In this document: in pieces, positions 6,933-14,345 of the stretch
Layout of the letters: each line of letters starts with the position of its first letter
Numbering within the stretch: position 1 is the first letter of the stretch
Assembly: GCA_031296305.1 (NCBI GenBank)
Contig: JARLFZ010000040.1
Location: 1-33,214 of the forward strand
Length of the DNA stretch: 33,214 nucleotides
Reading direction: 5' to 3'
Source of the DNA: Occallatibacter sp.
GTDB taxonomy: Bacteria > Acidobacteriota > Terriglobia > Terriglobales > Acidobacteriaceae
Notes under the pieces: model-generated
What the model was told of the DNA's origin: nothing
Databases searched by the model: none
Seen by the model: the letters and a program-made list of their open reading frames with translations, nothing else
Position numbers and translations under genes: made by a program

Positions 6933-7196
6933 ATGACCACGGTGGAGATCCAATATCGCTACGCCGCTGCGCCCACGGAGCAGGTAGCCACAGCGCTGGC
7001 ACGCGCGCGCGACGTCTACGGCATCCGGCAGCTGAGCTTCGACCGCCAGGCCCGCACCCTGCGCATCGAGTTCGACGCCACCCGCCTGAACCCCGCCGCC
7101 GTAACCAAGCTGGTCCGCGAAACCGGCCTCGAAATCGAAGAGGACCTGCCTCAGATCCCCGCTCCCGCGCCGCCTGCCGCAGCCCCCACGGCCTGA
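6933..7196 (+). CDS. Small protein with HMA-like fold, function unknown
   Basis: An 87-residue protein. Residues 1-70 read as beta-alpha-beta-beta-alpha-beta (TVEIQYRY, VATALARARDVYG, QLSFDRQARTLRIEFDA, NPAAVTKLVRETG), the pattern of heavy-metal-associated domains, where the final helix carries the AVxxLVRxTGL signature. The metal-binding CxxC is absent, so it does not bind copper in the usual way. It ends in a proline/alanine tail. It follows the thioredoxin gene by 41 bases and could be its operon partner. A -10-like TATTCT (6921-6926) lies only seven bases before the ATG. The fold assignment is an inference from the pattern. Confidence 0.65.
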   Translation: MTTVEIQYRYAAAPTEQVATALARARDVYGIRQLSFDRQARTLRIEFDATRLNPAAVTKLVRETGLEIEEDLPQIPAPAPPAAAPTA

Positions 7197-7277
7197 AGCG
7201 CACCAGCGTTGCGCCGCGGCCCCAACCTTGGTAATCTGAGTAGGTCCACACGGCTTCGCCCTGAAGCCGACGCATGT

Positions 7278-7354
7278 GCGCCCGTAGCTCAGCTGGATAG
7301 AGCGACTGACTACGAATCAGTAGGTCGGGAGTTCGAATCTCTCCGGGCGCACCA
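7278..7354 (+). tRNA. tRNA-Arg (anticodon ACG)
   Basis: A complete 77-nt cloverleaf including an encoded CCA. The acceptor stem GCGCCCG/CGGGCGC is perfect; the D-stem is GCTC/GAGC; the anticodon stem ACTGA/TCAGT encloses loop CTACGAA with anticodon ACG (A34 expected to become inosine, reading CGN). The T-arm is GGGAG TTCGAAT CTCTC. Its 3' 47 bases are part of the element's attachment repeat, and the gene stays whole after the insertion. Confidence 0.97.
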
Positions 7355-7355
7355 T
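7308..7355. repeat. Attachment site attL (tRNA side)
   Basis: 48 bases identical to 16282-16329, from the anticodon arm of tRNA-Arg to one base past the CCA. This is the usual target segment of tyrosine integrases. The copy here rebuilds the intact tRNA. Confidence 0.95.
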
Positions 7356-7426
7356 TTTAAATCCAACAAAACTAAATACTTAGTGGCGGATCAAGCCACT
7401 CCGCCGATTCCCCTGTAATTTGGCTG

Positions 7427-7445
7427 TGTCCGACCCATGTCCGAC
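7427..7445 (+). promoter_or_regulatory. TGTCCGAC double site, left end
   Basis: Two direct copies of TGTCCGAC start at 7427 and 7438, 11 bp apart, 72 bp inside attL. The stretch from about 7410 (CCCCT-TAA-TT then CTGTGTCCGACCCATG) matches the right-end site at about 16121-16154 well beyond the octamers. They look like arm-type binding sites of the integrase. Confidence 0.65.
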
Positions 7446-7486
7446 AAAGGACAAAGGTCGGCTCTGTGCGCCCCTGGGATGGGTTT

Positions 7487-8200
7487 TCATGCAAGGCCGA
7501 GCTTTTGAGCGCGCGGTAAGTTTGCTCGATACCTTCGCTGGTTGGCTGCTTTGCGTTCGTGATATTCGGGAGACTTTGAGTGAAATGCTTCGCGACATTT
7601 TGGGCTGCAAAACCTGTCCAACTGCCGTTCCGACACCCGCCAGCGTTCTCCGCACGTCTCGCACAATCGCACCTTGTACAATTCGTGGTTCGCGGCCAAC
7701 CGCGCCAAAGCTACGATGACAACCGGCTCGCTCACCTGGACGCGGCGTGGCAGGAACGCGAACCCCTGGCCGTGTAACACCACCTGCCGCCCGCGCGGGT
7801 GTTTGGGAACCATATCTAAGGCCCAGATGCCGGAGGCGAAGCTATAGATCATCTCAGGATGGAAACTGTACTCTCGCATCAAAGCGTCGAGCTTGTCATG
7901 CCGAGCCGTAAGCTCCGCTATGTCCCTCTCCTGTTCTCTCACCTTGATTACTCCGCTCGCCCGCATCGTCGCCTGCGCCCGTGAAAAGCGGTCTATCCCT
8001 GCCCGCAATTCCTCTAACCCCCTGCGCACGTCCAGTACATGCCGATAGGCCGCAGTCCCCTTGGCCGCGTTCAACCATTCGACCGCTAGGACCGCATCAC
8101 TAAAGGATTGCGAACGAATCCTCTGTCTCAACTCTGTCCCGGTTTTTGGTTGCGGCGCGGTTTTATCGGCAAGCCAGATTCTTCGTTTCCCCGTTACCAT
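7487..8200 (-). CDS. Unknown protein with C-terminal zinc finger
   Basis: A 237-residue protein, the only left-end gene of the element on the minus strand. The middle (about 40-110) is helical and charged. Residues from about 187 form a Cys4-type finger: LCETCGERW and then FCSPKCREAFH, followed by a basic tail (KAANQRRYRANLPRAQKLG). The finger spacing CxxC...CxxxC followed by an arginine-rich helix is reminiscent of CGNR/ABATE-type zinc fingers that bind DNA, but the first domain does not match one I know. A good ribosome site (GAGGAAC) precedes the ATG at 8200. Its place beside attL, away from the replication operon, is where satellites often keep accessory or defence genes; its function is not known. 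Confidence 0.7.
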   Translation of the reverse strand: MVTGKRRIWLADKTAPQPKTGTELRQRIRSQSFSDAVLAVEWLNAAKGTAAYRHVLDVRRGLEELRAGIDRFSRAQATMRASGVIKVREQERDIAELTARHDKLDALMREYSFHPEMIYSFASGIWALDMVPKHPRGRQVVLHGQGFAFLPRRVQVSEPVVIVALARLAANHELYKVRLCETCGERWRVSERQLDRFCSPKCREAFHSKSPEYHERKAANQRRYRANLPRAQKLGLA

Positions 8201-8233
8201 GATGCTAGTTCCTCCATTGCGAACACCATAACT

Positions 8234-8263
8234 CTGACAGTTTAGCGCATTTCATGGGATAAA
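8234..8263 (+). promoter_or_regulatory. Probable promoter of the element's main operon
   Basis: CTGACA (8234-8239) and GATAAA (8258-8263) with 18 bases between them match sigma-70 boxes at 5 and 4 of 6 positions. Transcription would begin near 8270, ahead of the ribosome site GGGAAGGA (8293-8300). Confidence 0.5.
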
Positions 8264-8305
8264 GAAAGACACTCTCCCGCCGTTTTGGGAAAGGGAAGGA
8301 TTTTA

Positions 8306-8563
8306 ATGAACACTCAAATCACCCCCGCGCCCGATGGCGCATCCCCCCTACTCAGCGATTACGTCGATAAATTTCAACTGGCCGCAGAGCTAAAACGCAC
8401 GCCGCGCACTATTGACCGGATGGTTTTGTGCGCTGGCCTTCCCTGCGCTCAGGTTGGCAATAGACGGCTGTTTCGCCGCGCTTCCGTGTTGGCATGGTTA
8501 GCCGCACGCGAGACACCTGCTGTCCGCCCGCAAGGCAATCGCAACGGTCGGGGTGCGCGATGA
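8306..8563 (+). CDS. AlpA/excisionase-like helix-turn-helix protein
   Basis: An 85-residue MerR-type winged HTH protein. The DNA-binding part is DKFQLAAELKRTPRTIDRMVLCAGLPCAQVGNRRLFRRASVLAWLA (about residues 19-66), with the usual helix, recognition helix, wing and closing helix of AlpA and Xis proteins. In P4 and relatives AlpA switches on the integrase or acts as excision factor. The ATG at 8306 is chosen over an in-frame TTG seven codons upstream because GGGAAGGA sits at the right distance. It is the first gene of the long operon and its stop overlaps the start of the primase gene (ATGA). Confidence 0.82.
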   Translation: MNTQITPAPDGASPLLSDYVDKFQLAAELKRTPRTIDRMVLCAGLPCAQVGNRRLFRRASVLAWLAARETPAVRPQGNRNGRGAR

Positions 8564-10932
8564 CCCAGGGCACAGCACTGAGCGCAATCCTAGCGCGAGC
8601 AGGACTGACGGCGGAGCAACTCCGCGCGGCGGGTGTCCAGAGCAGCAGCAACGACCAGCACGCGGCGCGCCCTGCCCCTGCGATCGCTCCGCCAAAGGCA
8701 CCACCGCGCCCTTCGGCTCCCCAAGTAAGGGCGCGGCCAGCCACTCCGCAACCCACAGTGAGCACACTCCCCGCCGTAATCATCGACGCAGCGGGTCGCG
8801 GCTGGCGGATGTTTCCCGTCAAGACACGGGGCAAGCTGCCATTGATAGCGGAATGGCCCGCCCGCGCGTCAAGTGACCCGGCTGTGTTGGAAGCATGGGC
8901 GCAGGAATATCCGGGCTGTAACTGGGGAGTAGCGACCGGCCAGCCAAGCGCCGTCTTTGTTGTCGATGTGGACGGCGAAGCGGGCCGCGCATCCGTGGCA
9001 GAGCTAGAGCGGCAAGGCTTGACGTTTCCCGCTACGCTCACCGTGACTACAGGCCGCGCGGATGGTGGAGAGCATCGCTATTTTCGGATGCCGTCCGGCG
9101 TCGATGTTCACAACGATCAATCGGGAAGGATAGGCTCGCACATCGACGTGCGGGGCACGGGCGGATTTGTTGTGTGTCCGCCGTCCGTTCATGCCAGCGG
9201 GAAAGAGTACCGCTTCATTGATCCTGATACACCGATTGCAGACGCGCCTGCGTGGGTTATCGAGCGGCTGACGGCGCGCCTGCCAATGCCTACCGCAACG
9301 GCACAGGTAAGCCAAGACGCCGTGACGAAGGGCGGTCGTACAAACCGGCTGGTTTCTCTCGCCGGAACACTCCACAAGCGCGGCATGGCTGTTGAAGCAA
9401 TCGAGGCCGCATTGATCGCAGAGAATGTGGCGAAGTGTTCCCCGCCATTGCCAGAGACAAAAGTCCGATCAATCGCCCGCGATATTCCGCAGCGATACCC
9501 GAACCCAGGGGCAGGAACCCCGGCAGCCACGTCCTCCCCGGAGTCAGATGGAAAGCCAGCGGAATACGCAGATGACGCGCTCGCTCTGAGGTTTACGGAG
9601 CGGCACAGGGATGATCTGCGGTTTACTGCCGCGTGGGGACACTGGCGCGTGTGGGATGGCCGCGTCTGGAAACAGGACGAGACTTTGAAGGTCTTCGATC
9701 TTGCTCGCGCAGTCTGCCGTGAACAAAGCGCGGGTTGTGAAGAAAAACGTCTTGCATCGCGCATCGCAAGCGCAATGACGGTGGCAGCCGTAGAACGTCT
9801 CGCCCGCGCCGATAGACGCCACGCTGCGGTGATCGATCAATGGGACGCGGACCCGTGGCTGTTGAACACTGCCGGGGGAGTAGTCGATTTGCGGACGGGA
9901 ACAATTCGGCCAGCGAACCGCGAAGATTACATGACGAAGATCACTGCGGTTGCGCCGGGCGGGAAGTGTCCGCTGTGGCTGTCTTTCCTCGCGCGGATCA
10001 CGGACGGCAACGAAGAATTGCAAGGCTATTTGCAGAGGATGGTCGGTTATACCACAACTGGCGTGACGGTCGAGCACGCGCTCTTTTTCCTCTACGGGAT
10101 CGGAGCAAACGGCAAGAGCGTTTTCTTAAACACAATCGCCGGTTTGATGGGCGATTATGCAAGGACGGCTCCAATCGAAGCATTCATCGACTCGAAAAGC
10201 GAGCGTCACCCTACAGACCTGGCCGGACTCCAAGGCGCGCGCCTTGTCACTGCGGTTGAAACCGAGGATGGGCGGCGGTGGGCCGAATCGAAACTCAAGG
10301 CGCTGACTGGCGGGGATCGCATCGCAGCCCGCTACATGCGGCAAGACTTTTTTCAGTTCACTCCGCAGTTCAAGCTGCTGGTTGCCGGAAACCACAAACC
10401 GGGTTTGCGGACTGTGGATGAGGCCATTCGACGCCGATTCAATTTGCTGCCTTTCACGGTGACGATTCCCCCCTCTGAGCGCGATGTGGAGCTAACCGAG
10501 AAACTCCGCGAAGAATGGGGCGGAATCCTTCTGTGGGCTATAGAAGGCTGTCTCGCGTGGCAGTCTGAAGGGTTGCTCGCTCCGAAGGCCGTTACGGAAG
10601 CGACAGCGAGTTACCTCGCTGCGGAGGATGCGCTCGCCCGCTGGATCGAAGATTGCACGGAAAAGAAAGACGGCGCTTGGGAATCCGCATCCGCGCTGTT
10701 TTCTAGTTGGAAGACGTGGGCCGACACAGCCGGGGAGTTTGGAGGTTCTCAAAAGCGATTTTCTGAGAATCTGACCGCCCGTGGATTCGCCCAGGTGCGG
10801 ACCAAAGTAGCCCGTGGATTCGGCGGAATCCGTCTGCGGAAAAATGTGGTGGCGGATGACGGCAAGTCCGCTCCATCGAATAAGAACAAGCTCCCCGAAG
10901 ATACCGAAGTGGAAGGGCGGTTTGAGGTATGA
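8560..10932 (+). CDS. Primase-polymerase / SF3 helicase replication protein
   Basis: A 790-residue P4-alpha-like protein that should start and unwind replication of the excised element. After a proline/alanine-rich linker (about 30-80) comes a Prim-Pol domain (83-238) with the metal motif FVVDVDG (D136, D138) and GEHRYF (H172). A PriCT-type helical domain follows (about 259-313, GGRTNRLVSLAGTLHKRGM). The D5_N-like region spans about 340-490 (WGHWRVWDGRVWK, WLLNTAGGVVDLRTG), then the SF3 ATPase with Walker A GIGANGKS (513-520), the KLLVAGNHKP strand and an arginine-finger region AIRRRFNLLPF. The ATG at 8560 overlaps the previous stop; the open frame extends further upstream but only inside the HTH gene. 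All catalytic motifs are intact. Confidence 0.93.
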   Translation: MTQGTALSAILARAGLTAEQLRAAGVQSSSNDQHAARPAPAIAPPKAPPRPSAPQVRARPATPQPTVSTLPAVIIDAAGRGWRMFPVKTRGKLPLIAEWPARASSDPAVLEAWAQEYPGCNWGVATGQPSAVFVVDVDGEAGRASVAELERQGLTFPATLTVTTGRADGGEHRYFRMPSGVDVHNDQSGRIGSHIDVRGTGGFVVCPPSVHASGKEYRFIDPDTPIADAPAWVIERLTARLPMPTATAQVSQDAVTKGGRTNRLVSLAGTLHKRGMAVEAIEAALIAENVAKCSPPLPETKVRSIARDIPQRYPNPGAGTPAATSSPESDGKPAEYADDALALRFTERHRDDLRFTAAWGHWRVWDGRVWKQDETLKVFDLARAVCREQSAGCEEKRLASRIASAMTVAAVERLARADRRHAAVIDQWDADPWLLNTAGGVVDLRTGTIRPANREDYMTKITAVAPGGKCPLWLSFLARITDGNEELQGYLQRMVGYTTTGVTVEHALFFLYGIGANGKSVFLNTIAGLMGDYARTAPIEAFIDSKSERHPTDLAGLQGARLVTAVETEDGRRWAESKLKALTGGDRIAARYMRQDFFQFTPQFKLLVAGNHKPGLRTVDEAIRRRFNLLPFTVTIPPSERDVELTEKLREEWGGILLWAIEGCLAWQSEGLLAPKAVTEATASYLAAEDALARWIEDCTEKKDGAWESASALFSSWKTWADTAGEFGGSQKRFSENLTARGFAQVRTKVARGFGGIRLRKNVVADDGKSAPSNKNKLPEDTEVEGRFEV

Positions 10933-11426
10933 ACGAAGCCCAGGAACTCATTCGCATTGTCGAGTCACGCGGCGGGCGTCTCACCATCGAAGGCGAAAAG
11001 CTGGTTATCGAACCACTATCAGCCGCGTTACCCCTGGCCGATTCGCTGCGCACCTACAAACCGGAGATTGTCGCCTTGCTCCAAAGCCGGACAGCGCAAG
11101 AGACGGAAAGCGATGCTCTCGGACTTTGGATGCTGGCACGCTGCGTCTACCGTGACCGCTCATGGGGCGGAGTCGGGGCGCTATACCTTGACCTGGCCCG
11201 ATGGTGCGCAGAGCAGGGGCGGCCTGTGCCAGCGTCACGGCGGGCCTTCACAGCGGAGCTACAGGCAGAGGGCTTTGCCGTGAGCGCAGACGGGCTTGTG
11301 TACGGCCTGATGCTTCGGGAAGACGCGGAAGCCTGCGAGCGTTCCATTGCCACGCTAGCGGCCAGCGAGACGCCAGCACAGCCCAAAGCAGCGAAGCTGC
11401 GCAAGGCTGGAAGGGGAAGAGCGTGA
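10929..11426 (+). CDS. Unknown protein with TubC-like N-terminus
   Basis: A 165-residue protein coupled to the primase by an ATGA overlap. Residues 4-50 (AQELIRIVESRGGRLTIEGEKLVI, ALPLADSLRTYKPEIVALL) have the pattern of TubC N-terminal docking domains, small alpha-beta modules that join subunits. The following part (about 78-115, YLDLARWCAEQGRPVPASRRAFTAELQAEGF) resembles the small winged-helix tail found at the C-terminus of P4-type primases, here as a separate gene. Together this suggests an accessory factor that works with the replication protein. Both matches are by eye and weak. Confidence 0.65.
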   Translation: MNEAQELIRIVESRGGRLTIEGEKLVIEPLSAALPLADSLRTYKPEIVALLQSRTAQETESDALGLWMLARCVYRDRSWGGVGALYLDLARWCAEQGRPVPASRRAFTAELQAEGFAVSADGLVYGLMLREDAEACERSIATLAASETPAQPKAAKLRKAGRGRA

Positions 11427-11656
11427 TTGCGGAACCTCAGAGCGATTGCGCCGTGTGCCGCTACTGGCGCGACCGCATCGACACATCCCGCGTGCGTGCT
11501 CTCCAGAAAGCTGAGGGCGCTCATGGCGATGAACGGCAGGCGCGGCGGGAACTGGCAGAGCACCGCGAGCGCAGCCACGGCGGACTTCACCTGGCGGAAA
11601 ATTTCGCGTGGCTTGGCGATTCCTCTATTACTCCAACCACAGCGCGAAGAATCTAA
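11423..11656 (+). CDS. Small unknown protein with CxxC
   Basis: A 77-residue protein starting at GTG (11423) that overlaps the previous stop codon (GTGA) and follows a strong ribosome site (AAGGGGAAGAG). It opens with SDCAVCRYWRDRID, a CxxC that may hold zinc with a partner, followed by a long charged helix (about residues 24-55) and a short tail. No family is recognised. The position in a chain of overlapping genes and the ribosome site make it a likely real gene. Confidence 0.6.
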   Translation: MIAEPQSDCAVCRYWRDRIDTSRVRALQKAEGAHGDERQARRELAEHRERSHGGLHLAENFAWLGDSSITPTTARRI

Positions 11657-11678
11657 CGCGGGCCGAAGGGGAAAAACG

Positions 11679-11957
11679 ATGAACGCAAAAGGCAAAGGAA
11701 CACGGAACGAGCATAGATCGATCCGGCTACTCGAATCGGCAGGCTATCAATGCACCAGAGCAGCGGCCAGTTTAGGCGCATGGGACATTGTAGGGATCGG
11801 TTCAACAGACGTGGTGCTGGTGCAATGCAAGACACGCGATTGGCCCGGAAGTGTCGAAATGGAGACGCTGAAAAACTTCCCCTGCCCGCCGAACTGCCGT
11901 CGCCTGATTCATCGATGGAGGGACAGGCAACGGCTGCCCGATACGAAGGAGTTTTGA
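11679..11957 (+). CDS. PDDEXK nuclease, Hjc-like
   Basis: A 92-residue protein resembling archaeal-type Holliday junction resolvases and other small PDDEXK nucleases. The start GKGTRNEHRSIRLLESAGY holds the first glutamate (E11); AAASLGAWDIVGI supplies the aspartate (D36); DVVLVQCKTRDW supplies the QxK pair (Q49, K51). These form the metal site of the fold. It would cut branched or single-stranded intermediates during replication or recombination of the element. The ATG at 11679 follows GAAGGGG. It is shorter than Hjc of archaea (about 120-140), so the C-terminal part is reduced. Confidence 0.75.
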   Translation: MNAKGKGTRNEHRSIRLLESAGYQCTRAAASLGAWDIVGIGSTDVVLVQCKTRDWPGSVEMETLKNFPCPPNCRRLIHRWRDRQRLPDTKEF

Positions 11958-11959
11958 CG

Positions 11960-12133
11960 ATGAAAGTTGGAAGCCGAGTAATCCGTGCCGGTTTGCCGGG
12001 TGTCGAGGGAACCATAATTGCTCTCGATGGTCGCAAAGTGCGGGTGTACTGGTCGCAGCATTTTTCACAACTCGTGGACCCGCGAAAGCTGATTCAGGTA
12101 ACACAAACATCGAAAGGAGACCACGCACGATGA
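11960..12133 (+). CDS. Small KOW/SH3-like protein
   Basis: A 57-residue protein beginning MKVGSRVIRAGLPGVEGTI and running on as IALDGRKVRVYWSQHF, the pattern of a small beta-barrel of the KOW/SH3 type: a turn with GVEGTI, then two short strands. Such modules bind nucleic acid or proteins. It follows the nuclease gene by two bases, has AAGGAG just upstream, and its stop overlaps the next start (ATGA). The function is not known. Confidence 0.62.
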   Translation: MKVGSRVIRAGLPGVEGTIIALDGRKVRVYWSQHFSQLVDPRKLIQVTQTSKGDHAR

Positions 12134-12615
12134 GCGATTCACGATACGACCTTGGCATCTTCAACTTGCCCGCGCACGGGCCACAGTCCACAGCGGCAAA
12201 GGAACAGCCCGCGCCCGCAGCGAAGAAAACCGCGACGTTCGCGCCACTGACCGGCAGTAACCCCGGCAACGATTCGCGGGGCTATGACTTCGGCGTGTTC
12301 GATCTGCCAGATCGGGCCGAGATACCGAGAGGCACGGACGGCAAAGAAACCGAGACGATTGAGATTCGCAACTTTGGCCGTCATGTCCGGGCGCAAGTCG
12401 AGAACGCTTTGAATCGTTCCCCGCAAGAAGGCTTCAATGCTCTGTTTCGGGCAATAGGCACCGCGCGAGGGGCAGAGCTTATGTCCGCTCCCGCATTGAA
12501 GAAATTCGAGGAGCTTGGTCACGGGTTTCTCTCCTCTAAAAATCCCAAACTGTTTTTCACAACCGAGCTAGTCTCATTCCTTAACTCGCTCACTCCAGAA
12601 AAGAGGAAAAAATGA
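12130..12615 (+). CDS. Unknown protein with a repeated YDxGxFxLP peptide
   Basis: A 161-residue protein of no recognised family. Its first third is disordered and rich in proline, alanine and lysine, and holds two copies of one short peptide: YDLGIFNLP at 6-14 and YDFGVFDLP at 52-60. A helical domain follows (about 70-160: RHVRAQVENALN, GFNALFRAIGTARG, LKKFEELGHGF, TTELVSFLNSL). The repeated peptide in a flexible part looks like a docking motif for a partner such as a polymerase clamp or host factor. It is coupled by ATGA overlaps to the gene before and the gene after. Confidence 0.65.
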   Translation: MSDSRYDLGIFNLPAHGPQSTAAKEQPAPAAKKTATFAPLTGSNPGNDSRGYDFGVFDLPDRAEIPRGTDGKETETIEIRNFGRHVRAQVENALNRSPQEGFNALFRAIGTARGAELMSAPALKKFEELGHGFLSSKNPKLFFTTELVSFLNSLTPEKRKK

Positions 12616-13211
12616 AAACTGAAAAATCAATTACCGAGATCGTCGCATCGTTGCTTGTTGAACTGCGTGCGGCCTACACTGAGGCAGTCTGCGGGTTGGT
12701 TGCCGAGCGCGAGAGCCTTGAGCAAGAGTCTGCGGAGATCCTGAAAACAGCCGATGAATTGAGACTGATGCTCCCGGCACGAGCGCGAGAGGCGCAGAGA
12801 GTCGCTGACACACTCTTACTTTCAGGCAAATACGAAGAGGCGGAACTCAAGCGTCAAGAGCAGCAACAGGCGGAGCGCGCGCCGGCGGAAATGGAGCAGC
12901 GGCGGGCCACCATTGCCAGCCGCATCGAAGAGATCGACGCCGAGAAGAGAAAAATCGCCCGCCGTGTCTTTGAAGAGTGGTTCCCCGGCTTGCGTGCGGC
13001 GCTGGTCGAAGAGCAGCGAACGATGTGCGAGGCTCTCGATAACGCATGGGAAGATATTCAGGCTTACGCCCGCGAAACCGGAACCGGGGGACTGCCGTAT
13101 TCGCTGGTCACAGCCAACACTCGCGGCGATCTCACGGCAAGGGAGCACGGCCCGGAGAAGCCTCTCTTCGAGGCGTTGCAAAATTGGTTTGGGTTCGGGG
13201 GCAGGCAATGA
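12612..13211 (+). CDS. Coiled-coil protein, unknown function
   Basis: A 199-residue protein with a long charged helix or coiled coil from about residue 30 to 135 (ERESLEQESAEILKTADELRLML, KYEEAELKRQEQQQAERAPAEMEQRR, RIEEIDAEKRKIARR). The last 50 residues are probably globular (PYSLVTANTRGDLTAREHG, FEALQNWFGFGGRQ). It has no signal peptide, membrane segment or catalytic motif. It may be a scaffold or structural factor. It begins at an ATGA overlap with the previous gene and ends with one to the next. Confidence 0.65.
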   Translation: MKTEKSITEIVASLLVELRAAYTEAVCGLVAERESLEQESAEILKTADELRLMLPARAREAQRVADTLLLSGKYEEAELKRQEQQQAERAPAEMEQRRATIASRIEEIDAEKRKIARRVFEEWFPGLRAALVEEQRTMCEALDNAWEDIQAYARETGTGGLPYSLVTANTRGDLTAREHGPEKPLFEALQNWFGFGGRQ

Positions 13212-13639
13212 GAGGGAAAAACGTGCCATTGACGGAACGCGAACAGGGGAAAATCGAACTCCTGGCCGCGGATGGAGCAGGACCGCACAAGATCGGGAAA
13301 GCGATAGGCAGGCACCACATCACCGTGGAGAAGCATTTGGCAAAGCCCGATGCACAGACGCGGGTCCAAGATGAAAAAGCTGTGCTGGCCGATCTCTACC
13401 GGGGCAAGGCCCGCCACATCGTCGAATCTATCAGCGAAGAAGACATCAAAAAAGCCAGCCTTCAACAGAAAAGCATCTCTTCCGGCGTGCTCCTAGACAA
13501 AAGTTTGCTCCTCACGGGAGACGTGCCAACTATCCGCGTCGAAATCTTGCTGCAAGCCGTGGCCGATATTCGCGCGCAGCGAGAGCGCGACGATCTTGCG
13601 GCAGAGCGCGAACCCCGACGACTGCCCGCACCCGCATGA
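13208..13639 (+). CDS. HTH protein resembling a terminase small subunit
   Basis: A 143-residue protein. The N-terminus (residues 8-45, LTEREQGKIELLAADGAGPHKI, GKAIGRHHITVEKHLAKP) is a homeodomain-like helix-turn-helix. The rest is helical: DLYRGKARHIVESISEEDIKKASLQQKSISSGVLLDKSLLLTG then PTIRVEILLQAVADI. The sequence KAS...S(G/A)xLxDKxLLLxG is a pattern I recall from phage proteins that occupy the small-terminase or adjacent HTH slot. If correct, it would choose the element's DNA for packaging by a helper phage. It could equally be a simple regulator. The start ATG overlaps the previous stop (ATGA). Confidence 0.6.
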   Translation: MRGKNVPLTEREQGKIELLAADGAGPHKIGKAIGRHHITVEKHLAKPDAQTRVQDEKAVLADLYRGKARHIVESISEEDIKKASLQQKSISSGVLLDKSLLLTGDVPTIRVEILLQAVADIRAQRERDDLAAEREPRRLPAPA

Positions 13640-13761
13640 CCACGGAGACCAGATCACCGGACCCGTCTACTGCTGAGTGCAACACTTGCACCTGCGTCCC
13701 CTTGCCCCAGGACGAATCCGGCATGGTCTTGGCCCACCCCACTGCCAGCGACGCGCTGTAG
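13636..13761 (+). CDS. 41-residue protein with CxxCxC
   Basis: A very short reading frame whose ATG overlaps the stop of the HTH gene (ATGA), the same coupling that joins most genes upstream. It encodes MTTETRSPDPSTAE, then CNTCTC, then a tail ending SDAL, with TAG at 13759-13761. The three cysteines could form a small metal site or a dimer. No family is known. It may be the last gene of the operon or a chance frame; the coupling is the main argument for it. Confidence 0.4.
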   Translation: MTTETRSPDPSTAECNTCTCVPLPQDESGMVLAHPTASDAL

Positions 13762-13781
13762 GGCATCCTGTGAAGCCTTGC

Positions 13782-13803
13782 GTCGGATATACTCACGTCC
13801 GAC
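13782..13803 (+). promoter_or_regulatory. Promoter box inside a TCCGAC palindrome
   Basis: A -10-like TATACT (13788-13793) is flanked by GTCGGA (13782-13787) and its inverse TCCGAC (13798-13803). The palindrome carries the same core as the TGTCCGAC sites at the element ends. It precedes the gene at 13816, whose ribosome site AAGGGGG follows at 13804-13809. A protein bound here would block the promoter. Confidence 0.45.
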
Positions 13804-13815
13804 AAGGGGGAACCT

Positions 13816-14313
13816 ATGGAAGCCGAAGAGAGACCGATGGACTGGGCGACACGCGAAGCCGAAAAAGAACAACGTGAAGCACAAGAGGCGGAGGAAGCAA
13901 GGGAAAAGAGCGAGCGCGACAAGCATCTCAAAGACGAGGGCGGGATTATGCTCTTCGGGAAACTGCACGCATGGATGGAGGGGCAGGCGAAGTCCTACAG
14001 CGGCAAGATACCAGAGCAGGCGTTCGAAGTGGGGACGATCAAGCCTTGGGGCGGACCTGACCCGTACGATTTCTTCGAGGTTTCAAAAACAAACCGTGAC
14101 CGCCCGCCGATGAAGGTTTCCTACCATTCCACGCCCGGTTCCGGGCCTCATCGAATCACCGTTGACTGCGGAGTTCTACCGAAGCCCGAATACCCCCTGT
14201 CTGTCAGAGATGACGGCAATGTGTTCTTCGAAACACGGAAAGGGCAGTCGAGAACTATTGAAGAGCTTGGATCAGAACTACTCGAATCTTTCAAAGCCGT
14301 GAGGCGCTTTTAG
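13816..14313 (+). CDS. Unknown element protein
   Basis: A 165-residue protein with a strong ribosome site (AAGGGGGA) and its own probable promoter. The first 45 residues are a highly charged helix (REAEKEQREAQEAEEAREKSERDKHLKDE). The rest looks globular and beta-rich (DPYDFFEVSKTNRDRPPMKVSYHS, PHRITVDCGVLPKPEYPLSVRDDGNVFFET) and ends with a helix (IEELGSELLESFKAVRRF). No family is recognised. It is separated from the operon by about 50 bases and is the last gene before the 550-bp non-coding part of the element. Confidence 0.65.
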   Translation: MEAEERPMDWATREAEKEQREAQEAEEAREKSERDKHLKDEGGIMLFGKLHAWMEGQAKSYSGKIPEQAFEVGTIKPWGGPDPYDFFEVSKTNRDRPPMKVSYHSTPGSGPHRITVDCGVLPKPEYPLSVRDDGNVFFETRKGQSRTIEELGSELLESFKAVRRF

Positions 14314-14345
14314 CGGAAAATCTACTGAGCCGCATATAAGAAACG

